From the NCBI GenBank assembly GCA_016712315.1, contig JADJRG010000017.1, positions 558,001-622,000 on the forward strand: 64,000 nucleotides of DNA, in the 5' to 3' direction. Below, piece by piece: positions 9,356-18,735 of this stretch (positions are counted from its first letter, which is position 1; every line of letters starts with the position of its first letter). Position numbers and translations under genes: made by a program. The DNA comes from Nannocystis sp. (lineage in GTDB: Bacteria > Myxococcota_A > Polyangia > Nannocystales > Nannocystaceae). The notes below the pieces were generated by a model that saw only the letters and a program-made list of their open reading frames with translations, made no database searches and had not been told where the DNA came from.

Positions 9356-10663
9356 ATGAAAAGTTACTCGACCTGCATCTATCTTGCGCCGCTGGCGTGG
9401 GCGCTCTCGGCGTGCTCCTTCAACGCGGGCGGCCTCGGCCAAGACGGCTCCGACAGCGCGTCGTCGACCAGCGACGCGAGCGCGACGACGAGCGCGGGCG
9501 AGACCGAGACGAGCGGCGACCCGAGCACGAGCGCGCCGACGAGCACGAGCACGAGCACGTCGACCTCGGGCGAGCCGACGACGAGCACGACGGGGCCGAC
9601 GCCGGGCTGCGGGAACGGCGTGATCGACGGCGATGAGGCGTGCGATGACGGCGAGAACAACGGGCCAGGCAAGCTGTGCAAGGCGGACTGCACGCTGAAT
9701 TTCTGCGGCGACGGCGACGTGAGCCCGCAAGAGGGCTGCGACGACGGCAACATGATCGACGGCGACGGCTGCTCGGCGGCGTGCGCGTCGGAGGCGTGCG
9801 GCGACGGGGAGGTGCAGGAGCCCGAGCAGTGCGATGACGGCAATACGGTCGACGACGACGGCTGCACCAACGAGTGCAAGGACCCGGCCTGCGGCGACGG
9901 GATCAAGCAGATGGGGGAGGCGTGCGACGCCGGGCAGATGAACAGCGACTCGGCGGCGTGTACGTCGACGTGCGCGCTCGCGGAGTGCGGCGACGGGCTG
10001 CTCCAAGACGGGGTCGAGGAGTGCGACCAGGGGGAGATGAACGCCGACGCTGGTGCTTGTACGTCGCAGTGCGCGTGGGCGAAGTGCGGCGACGGCCTCG
10101 TACAGGCCGGCGTAGAGCAGTGCGACGACGGTAACTCTCAGAGCGACGACGGCTGCTCGGCGATGTGCGAGCACGAGGGGCTGCGGGTGTTCGTGAGCTC
10201 GTCTGTCCACAAGGGCGACTTGGGCGGGTTGGCCGGCGCGGACGGTCTGTGCCAAGAGCTGGCGGACAAGGCGGGGCTCGAGGGCGACTGGATGGCGTGG
10301 CTCAGCGACGGGCTCGAGGGGCCCGCGGACCGCTTCGTGACGAAGGGAGGGCCGCAGAAGTACCTGCGCACCGACGACGTGCTGATCGCGGGGAGCTGGG
10401 CGGCGCTGATCGACGGCAACTTGGACGCGCCGATCAACCGCGACGAGAACGGCAACACCCCCGGCAACCCGGCGCACGTGTGGACCAACACGAAGGTGAA
10501 CGGCACGGTGAATTCGTTTACAGGCAACTGCACCGGCTGGATCTTCGGCGGCGGCGGCGTGAAGGGGCGGCGGGGGAAGCGCGACGATGCGGGCACCAAG
10601 TGGACCGACGACGGCGACGACAACTGCAACGCGGATCGGCGGCTGTACTGCTTCGAACAGTAG
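9356..10663 (+). CDS. Lipoprotein: myxococcal Cys-rich repeats plus DUF1554 lectin-like domain
   Basis: The 435-residue product starts at ATG 9356 with a signal peptide and lipobox LSAC (about Cys20). A Ser/Thr tether (about 25-85) leads to five or six Cys-rich repeats of the CGDG..E.CDDGN...DGCS..C type (about 88-275). The C-terminal 160 residues match DUF1554, starting VFVSSSVHKGDLGGLAGAD and including the AWLSDG and RLYCFE regions; this domain resembles C-type lectin/endostatin folds and is known from Leptospira surface proteins. A surface binding protein on a disulfide-stiffened stalk is the likely role. A TATGAT -10-like element lies at 9296-9301, and GGGAG near the start could serve as ribosome site. 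The upstream in-frame start at 9320 lacks support. Confidence 0.9.
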   Translation: MKSYSTCIYLAPLAWALSACSFNAGGLGQDGSDSASSTSDASATTSAGETETSGDPSTSAPTSTSTSTSTSGEPTTSTTGPTPGCGNGVIDGDEACDDGENNGPGKLCKADCTLNFCGDGDVSPQEGCDDGNMIDGDGCSAACASEACGDGEVQEPEQCDDGNTVDDDGCTNECKDPACGDGIKQMGEACDAGQMNSDSAACTSTCALAECGDGLLQDGVEECDQGEMNADAGACTSQCAWAKCGDGLVQAGVEQCDDGNSQSDDGCSAMCEHEGLRVFVSSSVHKGDLGGLAGADGLCQELADKAGLEGDWMAWLSDGLEGPADRFVTKGGPQKYLRTDDVLIAGSWAALIDGNLDAPINRDENGNTPGNPAHVWTNTKVNGTVNSFTGNCTGWIFGGGGVKGRRGKRDDAGTKWTDDGDDNCNADRRLYCFEQ

Positions 10664-10829
10664 GTCTTAGCCTAAATTATGAAGTGATCTCATAGAGATA
10701 GCAGAGCGCAGGATCGCGTCTCCATTATCTCTCCAGCGCGCGGAGCGCAGCTTCACCGGCGCCCGCGTGGCGGTCGATATAACGCGCGGCCATCTGGGCC
10801 CCGATTCGATCGAGTGCAGAGCGAAGAGG

Positions 10830-11624
10830 TCAGACGGACGTGCGACAGCGCGACGCCAAATTGCAGGTGGCGGCATCGAGAATCAGGTCCGCGATGAGCA
10901 AGCCTTCGACGCCGTAGGGCTGGAAGCAGAGCAGCGATCCGTCGGGGTTCGCCACCGCGGAGGTGGTACCCGAGTCTGCACTGGCGCAGTTCACTGAGGC
11001 GAAGTAGCAGGTGTTTTCGGCGGCGCGGCACAGCATCGCCTTCTCGTGGAAGCTGTTTTGAGGATCGGCAAAGCCGCTCGGGATGGGGCTACCCGGCTCG
11101 GCGAGATGTCGGTGTGGATGGAACACCACCTGGGCGCCGCGCCGGGCGGCCCACCGCACCGTCTCCGGATAGCGCCAGCCCTCGTGGCAGATCACGATGC
11201 CGAAGGTGAGCGGGCCGACGGTGAACAGGCGCCGCTCGCTTCCCAAGGCCGGATAGAGCGCCTCCTCGGAAGGATCGAGTTGGCACTTGTCCTGCCAGCC
11301 GGCAAACGTGCCGTCGGGCGTGAACACAGCCGCCGAGATCTGGAGGCCGCCGTCGGTGACCCGCTCGGTGCCTAGAATCACCGCGATGTTTGCGGCCTTC
11401 GCCGCGACGCCCACCTGAGCCCAAGCGTGCTCGAGAAACACTGGGTCCGGAGGTGGCGCTGGCACATTGGGCCATCGGTAGCCGGGGACGAAGCACTCCG
11501 GGAAGCACACGACGAGCGCGTTCGCTGCTCCGGCCTCAGCGATGGCAGCGAGAGCGAGCTGCAGCGCTTCGTCGCGCGTCTCTGGTATGCGCAGGTTTGC
11601 CAGTGCGATGCGGATGTTGGCCAT
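10830..11624 (-). CDS. Carbon-nitrogen hydrolase (nitrilase superfamily)
   Basis: A 264-residue CN hydrolase with the complete catalytic triad: Glu43 in FPECF, Lys113 in WQDKCQLDP, and Cys146 in VICHEGWRYPE. Family enzymes hydrolyse amide or nitrile C-N bonds; the substrate is not predictable here. The start is taken at ATG 11624 because homology begins there. An in-frame ATG at 11729 overlaps the stop of the methyltransferase gene by four bases (ATGA), so translational coupling from the longer start is also possible and would add 35 unconserved residues. Together with the methyltransferase it forms a two-gene unit with less GC-biased codon use than its neighbours. Confidence 0.9.
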   Translation of the reverse strand: MANIRIALANLRIPETRDEALQLALAAIAEAGAANALVVCFPECFVPGYRWPNVPAPPPDPVFLEHAWAQVGVAAKAANIAVILGTERVTDGGLQISAAVFTPDGTFAGWQDKCQLDPSEEALYPALGSERRLFTVGPLTFGIVICHEGWRYPETVRWAARRGAQVVFHPHRHLAEPGSPIPSGFADPQNSFHEKAMLCRAAENTCYFASVNCASADSGTTSAVANPDGSLLCFQPYGVEGLLIADLILDAATCNLASRCRTSV

Positions 11625-11725
11625 GCAGTGCGTAGTGACCGATCGGCGCGGCAGATTGTCGGCCTCGGTCTCGGCGGAGCGACGGTGCCGCACCCCACGT
11701 CGAGCACCGCGCTCGGCGGACTCGG

Positions 11726-12415
11726 TCATCGGGTGAGTCGCCGCACGACGTAGGTCGCCTCACGACCGCGGGCGGAGATCGTCCGTTCGGCGATCGTCTC
11801 GCTCGACAGTGCCGCCGCGGCGATCAAAGCGTCGAGGTGCGCCACATCGCCTGTCGAACCGAAGAACAGCAGCACGACACCGCCCGGGCGCAGACGATCG
11901 CCGACCTCGGCCATGAACCGGCCGAGGGTGGCGTAGTTCTCGTCGGCGAACGCCAACTCCAGGACGTCTCGCGCGGCGAACCACCTGAACGGTGGGTCGA
12001 TGACGATCACGTCGAAGTCGCCCTCCACGGCAGAGAACACGTCCGACTCGCGGCACTCGACACGTCCGGCCAGCCCGTTCACCGCGGCGTTCGCTGCTGT
12101 GGCGACGACCGCGTGCGGGTTGAGGTCGACGGCGACGACCTGATCGGTGATCTGCGCGGCGAGCAGGGCGTTCGCCCCCGCACCGCACCCCATGTCGAGC
12201 ACGCGGTGACCGGGCTGCACGTGGCGTCGCACCTCCTCGCCCAGCATTTCGGAGGTCGGCGTCGGGCCGAACACCATGGCAGGGACGTGCAGGCGCAAGC
12301 CCATGTACTCGACGTCCACGTCACCTCGGGCATGAAGCTCGGCCGACGCGTCCTCGTGCCAACTCCGCAGCTCCTCGATCCGCTCCGGTGGCAGCGTCGG
12401 CCGGTACTCGCTCAC
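11726..12415 (-). CDS. SAM-dependent methyltransferase (RsmC/HemK-like fold)
   Basis: The chosen GTG start at 12415 gives 229 residues. Motif I is VLDMGCGAGANALL, followed by VVAVDLNPHAV, and motif IV reads IDPPF. The DPPF form with this order is typical of class I methyltransferases acting on nucleobases or on Gln/Asn side chains (RsmC, PrmC and relatives); the target here is unknown. Longer in-frame extensions up to 12676 have no family similarity and poor coding character. Its stop overlaps the next gene's possible ATG by four bases, which argues for co-expression with the nitrilase-like enzyme. Confidence 0.85.
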   Translation of the reverse strand: MSEYRPTLPPERIEELRSWHEDASAELHARGDVDVEYMGLRLHVPAMVFGPTPTSEMLGEEVRRHVQPGHRVLDMGCGAGANALLAAQITDQVVAVDLNPHAVVATAANAAVNGLAGRVECRESDVFSAVEGDFDVIVIDPPFRWFAARDVLELAFADENYATLGRFMAEVGDRLRPGGVVLLFFGSTGDVAHLDALIAAAALSSETIAERTISARGREATYVVRRLTR

Positions 12416-12745
12416 ATCGGCGACCGTACCCGCCCCACCACCGGCCGAACAGCGCCAACCCGAAGCGCTGCCGGGTACTGGGCGTGCGTTGTGTGCTCGC
12501 AGGAGGGGCCTGGGAGGCTGATTTCTCCGCCTTTCGGGCACTCCGCAGGCTGCCTCGCAGGACTCTTGTGTGACAGCACATATTTTTTTCAGATAGAGAT
12601 CTCTCCGTCCGGGGAGCGGCAAGGGGCTGCCGCACGGGAATCCCGGTGGCTTGCGGCGAAAGGCGAGCGCGTTCAAGGGGTTAGCAAGCTATCCGGGACT
12701 GCTTCGAGCAGTAGGGCTGGGATCGACGACGCGCGTCGTCGCCGC
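12416..12745. other. 330-base stretch without a recognisable gene
   Basis: The stretch between the methyltransferase start and the sacsin-like stop shows no convincing coding region on either strand. It contains an A/T-rich patch with seven consecutive T (about 12582-12598) that is unusual for this genome and could hold promoter elements for the minus-strand methyltransferase. No inverted or direct repeats typical of an insertion sequence are evident. Confidence 0.5.
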
Positions 12746-15700
12746 CTAGCGCTCAGGCGGGAGGAGGCGGTCGAGGCCGGGTTTAAAGAAGCGGCGCTCG
12801 GCGCCGCCGTCTGGTCGTCGGACGTGCAACCATGTGAAGAACCCAGCAGCCTCGATGGCGTCGATGACGGCCGCTTCGCCGCCGATGGGGTGGTGGATCC
12901 AGCCGACCTGCGGGGCGCTGGCGGCGCGATCTTTCTCGGCCTGGGCGGCCCAGCGGGCGTCGAAGGTGTAGCGGGCGACGCGGCCCGCGGGATCCGAGAG
13001 CCGGTGCAAGGTCGCCTTAACGGGGTCGCGGGCGTGCTCGACGACGTAGAGCCAGAAGTGGCCGAGGAAGCGGCGGGAGGCCTCTAAGTGGGCCTTGGAG
13101 AGGGTGACGGGGATCCTGTCCCAAGGGCCATCAAGGCCGACGACTCGGATGTATCGCGCCCCCGGGGCGCCGATCTCGCCGGACTGGACGTCGTAGGCGG
13201 GGTGGCCGAGGGGCATGCGCTCGGGGCTGCGGCCGGCGCCGCGCTCGTGCGCGACGACGCGGGCGACGGCCGCTTCGATGACCGCGAGGTCGAGCGGCGG
13301 CGCGGCGCCTTGGAGCTGAAGGGCGATGATCCGCTCGTGCGCGGCGCCGACGGCGATCGGGCGCTGGGGCGCGGGGGCGGCGGTCGGCGCGGAGGGGAGC
13401 TCTGGGTCGGTGTGGTCGTCGTCGCCGCGGCGGCGAGGGACGCGGCGGAGGTCGAGGACGCCTCGCATGTCTGAAGGGTCAGCTCTTAAGAGAGCCTCGA
13501 GGTGCGCTGGATCGAGGCTGGGATCGCCGAGGATCCGCCGGATCGCGGCGACGATCTGGACGACGACGGTGTCCCAGTGATCGCCGCTGATGTAGACGAC
13601 ACCGGCGGCGACGTCGGCGAAGACCGGGACCTCCTCGCGGCCGAGCTCGCGATCGTCGCGGACGAGCTCTAGGGTGGTGACGAGGCGATCACAGGCGCAG
13701 ATCTCGAGGGAGGCGAGGCGGCTGAGATCGGTGGCGTCGCCGGCGCCGAGCAGGCGGCGCAGGCCGGCGAGCAGCGCGGGGTGGCGGAGAGTGGCGGTGA
13801 TCTGGGCGCAGAAGGCTTGTTTGTCGTGGCTGCCCGATCGGGCAGGCTCCTCGGCGAGGCGCTCGCGGACGTCGCGCGAGAGGCGGCGGATCGACGCGCG
13901 GGCGAGGAGCTCGTCGCTGACGCGGGGGTGGACGTGCGCGAGGCCGGCGGCGCTGAGGCGATCGCCGAACCAGGGGGCGTCGGCGACCCAGAGCTCGGCG
14001 GCGGCGAGGAGGCGGCCGTCGTCGGCGGGCACGGGGAGATCGAGGGGCGCGGGGGCGTCGCCCGCGAGATCGTCGAAGCGGCGGAGGAGGCGGAGGACGA
14101 GCGCGAGCTGGTCGGCGGGTAAGGGGGCGCCGTGGTGTTGATCGCGGAGCTCGCAGAGGAGCGCGAGCACGTCGCCTTGGCTGACGCTTTGGCGGCGGCC
14201 GAGGCGATCGAGGCCGCCGCGGGCGTCGCCTTCGCCGGGCACGTAGGCGCGTCGATCACCGAAGAGCTCGGCGATCGGCACGGCGAAGGCGTGGGCGGGC
14301 CTCCAGAGGCGCTGGCGCGCGGGATCCCAGACGCAGGGGCGGGCGGCGGCGCGGGCGTGGAGCTGGTCGAGCAGGGGCGGATCCCAGGGGGCCTCGGGAT
14401 CGCCGAGGTAGGCGTAGATCGCGGGGGCCTCGTGGTGGAGGATGTCTTTTAGGGAAGGTTCGTCCGGGCGCGCGGGCGCGCGGGCGGCCAGGAGCTCGTC
14501 GCAGCGCTGGATGAGATGATCCAGGACGAGCAGCGGGGGCGGCGCGGCGTCGAGGCCGAGGTCGCGGAGCAGCTCGGGGCTGAGAGGGAGCAGCGCGGCG
14601 GGGCAGGCGAGCAGGGGGGCCTGGGTGGCGAGGAGCGGGCGGTGCTGGGGCAGGTAGAGGTGGCCAGGGGCGTAGAGGGCGGCCTGGCCGCGGCGCTCGC
14701 CAGGGAGCCAGACGCGCGCGCGGAGGTCGGCGGCGAGCTGCTGGGCCTCCTCGGGGGCTTCGCGGCGGAGCGTGGGCCAGCGGCCGGAGAGGTGGGCGAG
14801 CAGGGCGAGCAGGCCAGGGGTGGCGGCGTCGAGGTCGTGGGCGGCGGCGGCGATGAGGGCGTCGACGCGCTCCAGGAGGCCGCGTGGGCGGGGTTCGCCG
14901 CGGATCCCGAGCCAGGCGAAGAGCTCGCGCCAGCGGGCGAGATCGTCGCTGTAAAAGGCGAGGTCGGGGGCGTCGGCGAGCTCGGAGAAGATGTCGGAGG
15001 GGCGGGGCGGGCGGCCCTCGCTGGGGCGGCCTTGCATGTCTTCAAAGATGTCGTCGACGTCGGGCTCGTCGTCGTCGCGGGCCGGGTCGGTGGGGGCGGC
15101 CTCGGGCGGGGGGCTGAGGTCGCAGAGCTCGTGGGCGGGGTGGAGGTGGCCGTCGCGGCCGAGGATGAGGGGGGCGGCGCGGAGCTCGGCGCTGAGCTGA
15201 GGATCGGCGCTGGCGAGGGTTTTGCGGCCGGGGTGGTCGCGCAGCCAACGCAGGGCTTCGCGCTGGTCTTCGCGCGAGAGGGCGGGGTAGGCGGGCAGCA
15301 GGCGCTCGCGGACGAAGGCGGCGAAGGTGAGGGGGGCGGCGCCGAGGCGCTCCAAGAAGGGGCGCCAGCGGCCGTCGGGGCCGGGGTCGAGGAGGCGGAG
15401 CTGCAGGTCCGGGCGCGCGGGCGGGGCGAAGCCGGCGGGGAGGTAGACGCCGGGCGCGCGGGCGGCGATCGGCGCGAAGAGATCTCTGTCTTTAGAGACA
15501 CTTTGATCTGTCTCGTGGGCCAGAGGACGGAAGAGCGGGAGCTGGGCGAGCGCGCGGCAGGTGGGCTCGTCGTAGGCGTCGAGCCAGGTGGGGGCGGCGA
15601 GGGCGTCGAGCAGGGCGGCGCGGGTGATCGCGTCGACGGGGAGCTGGGCGAGGGCGCGGGCGACGTCGGGCTCGGCGAGGCAGGCGGCGAGGCTGTGAGG

Positions 15701-18037
15701 GCCGAAGGGGGTGATCGGGGCGCCGTGGCGCTCTTGGAGCTCGCGGAGGGCGTGGATCAGCTCGGGGGAGCCGCTGAGGAGCGGGACGCCGAGGGCGTCG
15801 AGGGCGGCCCGTAGGGCGGGCGCGAGGGGGTCGGGCGGGATGAGGAGCGGGGTGCGGCGGCCGGCGGCGGCGTGCAGGCGGCCGAATTGGTCGGGGAGCA
15901 GGGCGAGCCCTTCGATCTCGGGGGCGTGGGCGGGGGGGATCCGCTGGGCGAGGAAGCGGATGACGCGGAGGTGCCAGGCGGGATCGAGGCGGCGATGGAG
16001 CGGCTCTTCGCGGCTGTCGGGGCGCAAGGTGAGGGCGAGGCGCGCGAGGAGCTGGGTGGGGCCCATCTCGTGGAGATCGGCGGCGGCGTGGGGCTGGAGG
16101 CGGGTGCCTGCTTGCACGCCGGGGTCGATGAAGAGGCCCCGCGCGTCGGCGAAGAGCTCGCGGGCGGGCTCGTCGGCGAGGTAGAGGGGGCCGGCGGCGC
16201 CGAAGGTGCGGAGGTGGCCGTCGCTGGTGAGGGCGAGGGGCAGGCCGGCGAGCTCGTCCTTGCGATCAGAGATGCAGAACTGGAGGAGGTCGACGACGTG
16301 GGAGCGCTCGCGCAGGCTGGCGAGCGGGGCCTGGGCGAGGGGTTCGCCGGCGGCGGGGTGCTGACGCAGCCAGGCGCGCAGCTCGGCGGGTTTGTGGCGC
16401 GGCGGGCGGAGATCGACGGCTTCAGCGCCCTTGGCGAGGCGGGCGGGCAGCTCGGGGTCGGGGAGGGTGAGGCCGTCGTCGCGGAGGGCCTCTTGGAGAT
16501 CTTCGCCCCATAAGGGCGGCGGGAGGCGGGTGAGGGCGAGGGGTTGCCAGTCGATCGTCGGGCCGGTGCGGGTGCGGATCAGGGGGAGGTGGGCGAGGCG
16601 CTCGGTGAGGGCGCGGGCGAAGACGCCCCATAGCTCGCCGTCACGGCCGCGGAGGTCGGGCCATAAGGCGTAAAAATTGGTGATGGCGCGGGCGGCGATC
16701 TCGGGGGCGAGCGCTTCGATCGCGGCGGCGGCGGCGCGTGGGACGGCGTGGGCGAGCAGGGCGCGGTTCCAGGCGACGCGGACGCGATCGGCGGCGCCAT
16801 AGGCGGCGGCGTCGGCGGAGATCTGGCGGCGCGAGGAGTCGAGGTCGAAGCAGGCGTTGAGGTGGAGGGGGACGGTGTTGGTCTGATCCGGGAGGTGGAA
16901 GGTGCAAAAGACCCTGCCGTGCTGGCGGGCGATCCGCAGCAGGTCGCCCTCGGTCGCTTCGCCGTCGCCTCGCTCCTCGAGGCGGATCGCGGCGCCGGCC
17001 CAGGGGATGGCGCGCTCGCCGAGGTCGAGCATCTCTTCGTTGAGGCGGAGCAGCTCGCCATACGTGTCGGCGAAGAGGCCGGCGCTGAGCTGCCAGGGGC
17101 GGCGCTCGACGCCGCGAGGGCCGCGGGCCTCGATGTGATGGCGGTAGGTGACGTGGGCGAGATCCTCGGGGTCGGCGCGCCACATCGGTAGGAGCTCGCG
17201 GAGATCGCCGGCGACGGCGGCGTCGGTGACGGCGCGGGCGGCCTGGAGCTCGCCGAGGTTGAGGGTGCTGAGGCTGATGAGCTCGCGCGGTCGGCCGTCT
17301 GCGTCGATCTCGGCGGCCTCGAGGCGGTGCACGCTGCGGGCGAAGAGCAGGAGCTCGTCGCCGAATTCCCAGAGGTCGCGGAGGATCGGCTCGATGTGCT
17401 CGCGGCCGAAGGGATCGCCGCAGATCTCGCTGCTCGCCGCGAGCGCGGGGGTGCGGGCGGGCAGGCGGAAGATGGTGCCAGGGTGCTCCTCGGCGCCCGG
17501 GGCGAGGCCAGCGGCGCAGAAGGTGGAGATCCAAGCGGGGGCCTCGCGCCAGAGGTCGGCGAGGCGCCAGCGGCGGCCAGGGGGCTCGCCTGGGGCGGCG
17601 ACGGCGCTGCGGTGAGGATCAAAACAGATGACCCAAGGGCCAGAGACGAAGCTGGGGTGATCGGTGACGTTGTAGACGGTGTTGAAGCCGAGGCCGAAGC
17701 GGCCGGTCTTGGGGCCGAGCTCGGACTTGGAGCTCTCGCCGATCCGCCGGATCGCGCGCAGGTCGGCGTCGGTGAAGCGCTGGTCGCTGGCGAAGAGGAG
17801 GGCGCGGCCGAGCAGGCGGGCGAGGCGCGGGTCGGCGGCCTGGGCGGTCGCGTCGCGGTCGTCCCAGAGCACGCGCAGCCAGCTCGCGCCGGCGTCGTCG
17901 GCGTTTTGCAGGATCTCCTTAATGATGCCGATGCTGCGCGGGTAGGAGCGGATCAGGCCGCGGAGGCGCACGGTGAGGCGCTCCTCCTGGCCAAATTGCT
18001 CGCCGTGGTCAGGGGGCAGGCTGGCAGGGTCGTGCAT
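12746..18037 (-). CDS. Sacsin-type HSP90-like ATPase with C-terminal NO VEIN (DUF3883) domain
   Basis: A 1763-residue protein. The first 200 residues carry the sacsin/NO VEIN-type GHKL ATPase: KEILQNADDAGAS is the N-box with the Mg-binding Asn, and TGRFGLGFNTVYNVTD is the glycine-rich lid. The long middle (about 250-1500) is Leu/Ala/Arg-rich with no recognised domain. Residues about 1590-1700 (beginning IIALQLQGAAPP, then the DVQSGE and HFWLYVVEHA regions) match DUF3883, the C-terminal domain of plant NO VEIN. Related bacterial proteins have been noted beside defence genes, but no other defence gene is recognisable here. The role could be chaperone-like or nucleic-acid quality control; both are inferences. 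ATG 18037 is preceded by CGGAG. It lies 81 bases downstream of the protoglobin gene, in the same direction. Confidence 0.85.
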   Translation of the reverse strand: MHDPASLPPDHGEQFGQEERLTVRLRGLIRSYPRSIGIIKEILQNADDAGASWLRVLWDDRDATAQAADPRLARLLGRALLFASDQRFTDADLRAIRRIGESSKSELGPKTGRFGLGFNTVYNVTDHPSFVSGPWVICFDPHRSAVAAPGEPPGRRWRLADLWREAPAWISTFCAAGLAPGAEEHPGTIFRLPARTPALAASSEICGDPFGREHIEPILRDLWEFGDELLLFARSVHRLEAAEIDADGRPRELISLSTLNLGELQAARAVTDAAVAGDLRELLPMWRADPEDLAHVTYRHHIEARGPRGVERRPWQLSAGLFADTYGELLRLNEEMLDLGERAIPWAGAAIRLEERGDGEATEGDLLRIARQHGRVFCTFHLPDQTNTVPLHLNACFDLDSSRRQISADAAAYGAADRVRVAWNRALLAHAVPRAAAAAIEALAPEIAARAITNFYALWPDLRGRDGELWGVFARALTERLAHLPLIRTRTGPTIDWQPLALTRLPPPLWGEDLQEALRDDGLTLPDPELPARLAKGAEAVDLRPPRHKPAELRAWLRQHPAAGEPLAQAPLASLRERSHVVDLLQFCISDRKDELAGLPLALTSDGHLRTFGAAGPLYLADEPARELFADARGLFIDPGVQAGTRLQPHAAADLHEMGPTQLLARLALTLRPDSREEPLHRRLDPAWHLRVIRFLAQRIPPAHAPEIEGLALLPDQFGRLHAAAGRRTPLLIPPDPLAPALRAALDALGVPLLSGSPELIHALRELQERHGAPITPFGPHSLAACLAEPDVARALAQLPVDAITRAALLDALAAPTWLDAYDEPTCRALAQLPLFRPLAHETDQSVSKDRDLFAPIAARAPGVYLPAGFAPPARPDLQLRLLDPGPDGRWRPFLERLGAAPLTFAAFVRERLLPAYPALSREDQREALRWLRDHPGRKTLASADPQLSAELRAAPLILGRDGHLHPAHELCDLSPPPEAAPTDPARDDDEPDVDDIFEDMQGRPSEGRPPRPSDIFSELADAPDLAFYSDDLARWRELFAWLGIRGEPRPRGLLERVDALIAAAAHDLDAATPGLLALLAHLSGRWPTLRREAPEEAQQLAADLRARVWLPGERRGQAALYAPGHLYLPQHRPLLATQAPLLACPAALLPLSPELLRDLGLDAAPPPLLVLDHLIQRCDELLAARAPARPDEPSLKDILHHEAPAIYAYLGDPEAPWDPPLLDQLHARAAARPCVWDPARQRLWRPAHAFAVPIAELFGDRRAYVPGEGDARGGLDRLGRRQSVSQGDVLALLCELRDQHHGAPLPADQLALVLRLLRRFDDLAGDAPAPLDLPVPADDGRLLAAAELWVADAPWFGDRLSAAGLAHVHPRVSDELLARASIRRLSRDVRERLAEEPARSGSHDKQAFCAQITATLRHPALLAGLRRLLGAGDATDLSRLASLEICACDRLVTTLELVRDDRELGREEVPVFADVAAGVVYISGDHWDTVVVQIVAAIRRILGDPSLDPAHLEALLRADPSDMRGVLDLRRVPRRRGDDDHTDPELPSAPTAAPAPQRPIAVGAAHERIIALQLQGAAPPLDLAVIEAAVARVVAHERGAGRSPERMPLGHPAYDVQSGEIGAPGARYIRVVGLDGPWDRIPVTLSKAHLEASRRFLGHFWLYVVEHARDPVKATLHRLSDPAGRVARYTFDARWAAQAEKDRAASAPQVGWIHHPIGGEAAVIDAIEAAGFFTWLHVRRPDGGAERRFFKPGLDRLLPPER

Positions 18038-18118
18038 CGGCGGGCTCCGGGTGCGGGTGGGGCCGCTCGATCGCCGCCGCCATGGGAGGCGGCGAGTACG
18101 GCCGGTGGGGCGAGGGGC

Positions 18119-18655
18119 TCAGCCCTTCTCGATGCAGCGCTCGATCAGCTTGCGCGACATGCCAGTGAACTTGCAGAGGCGGTCGATGCGCTCGTCGCCG
18201 TAGGCGAGGTTGATGACCATGAGGTCGAGGTCGAGGATCTTGGTGAGGCTGGCGTGGCGCGCGGCGACCAGCGCAGCGTCGCCGAGCTCGCGCTGGAGCA
18301 GGTGCTCAGCCTCGGTGCGGAGGAAGGAGATCACGGCCTCGACGTAGTGCGGCGGCACGCCGACGCGCACGTGGGTGAGGCCGATCTTCCAGCGATCGCT
18401 GAAGTAGCCGTCGCCGTAGTCGCCGGCGAAGAGCTGCGTCATCCAGCGGCCGTGCGTCGCCTTGAGCGCGTCGACGCGGCCCTCGATCAGCCTGGCGGTC
18501 TCGGGGCGGGCGAGGAGTTTTTCATAAAATGCGTCGGTGATCGCGGGGCCGTGGGCGGCGAAGACCGGGGCGAGGGCGCGCAGGTTCTCGATGTCCGGGT
18601 CGCCAAAGTCGATAAAGGCCTTGAGTTCGGAGAAGACGTCGTTCTTGCTGATCAT
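18119..18655 (-). CDS. Protoglobin (single-domain sensor globin)
   Basis: The 178-residue protein matches the protoglobin/globin-coupled-sensor heme domain. The proximal His is His95 in the motif IGLTHVRVGVPP, and the preceding FYEKLL and GRWMTQLF segments fit the family. There is no output domain, so it is a stand-alone globin that could bind O2, CO or NO and act through a partner. ATG 18655 has an upstream AGGAG at good distance; the in-frame extension to 18748 has no homology. Neighbours in the same direction are a roadblock protein upstream and the sacsin-like gene downstream, suggesting but not proving a gas-responsive signalling set. Confidence 0.9.
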   Translation of the reverse strand: MISKNDVFSELKAFIDFGDPDIENLRALAPVFAAHGPAITDAFYEKLLARPETARLIEGRVDALKATHGRWMTQLFAGDYGDGYFSDRWKIGLTHVRVGVPPHYVEAVISFLRTEAEHLLQRELGDAALVAARHASLTKILDLDLMVINLAYGDERIDRLCKFTGMSRKLIERCIEKG

Positions 18656-18735
18656 CGGGGGTGCTCCTGGGGAGGGGATCGGGGACAGCGCCGCTATGCG
18701 CGCGCCAGGGCGGCGCGGCGCTAGGGCGCCTACGT

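Noticed and set aside
8600..10477. Minus-strand open frame of 625 codons across the patatin and DUF1554 genes
   Set aside because: Arg/Ala/Val-rich composition without motifs, and it crosses the intergenic region between two recognised genes on the other strand.
12416..12745. Possible insertion-sequence or integrase remnant near the methyltransferase
   Set aside because: No terminal inverted repeats, target duplication or transposase motif could be found in the stretch.
14516..15814. Plus-strand frame of 432 codons within the sacsin-like gene
   Set aside because: Gly/Glu/Val-rich shadow of the minus-strand gene; no motif or start signal.
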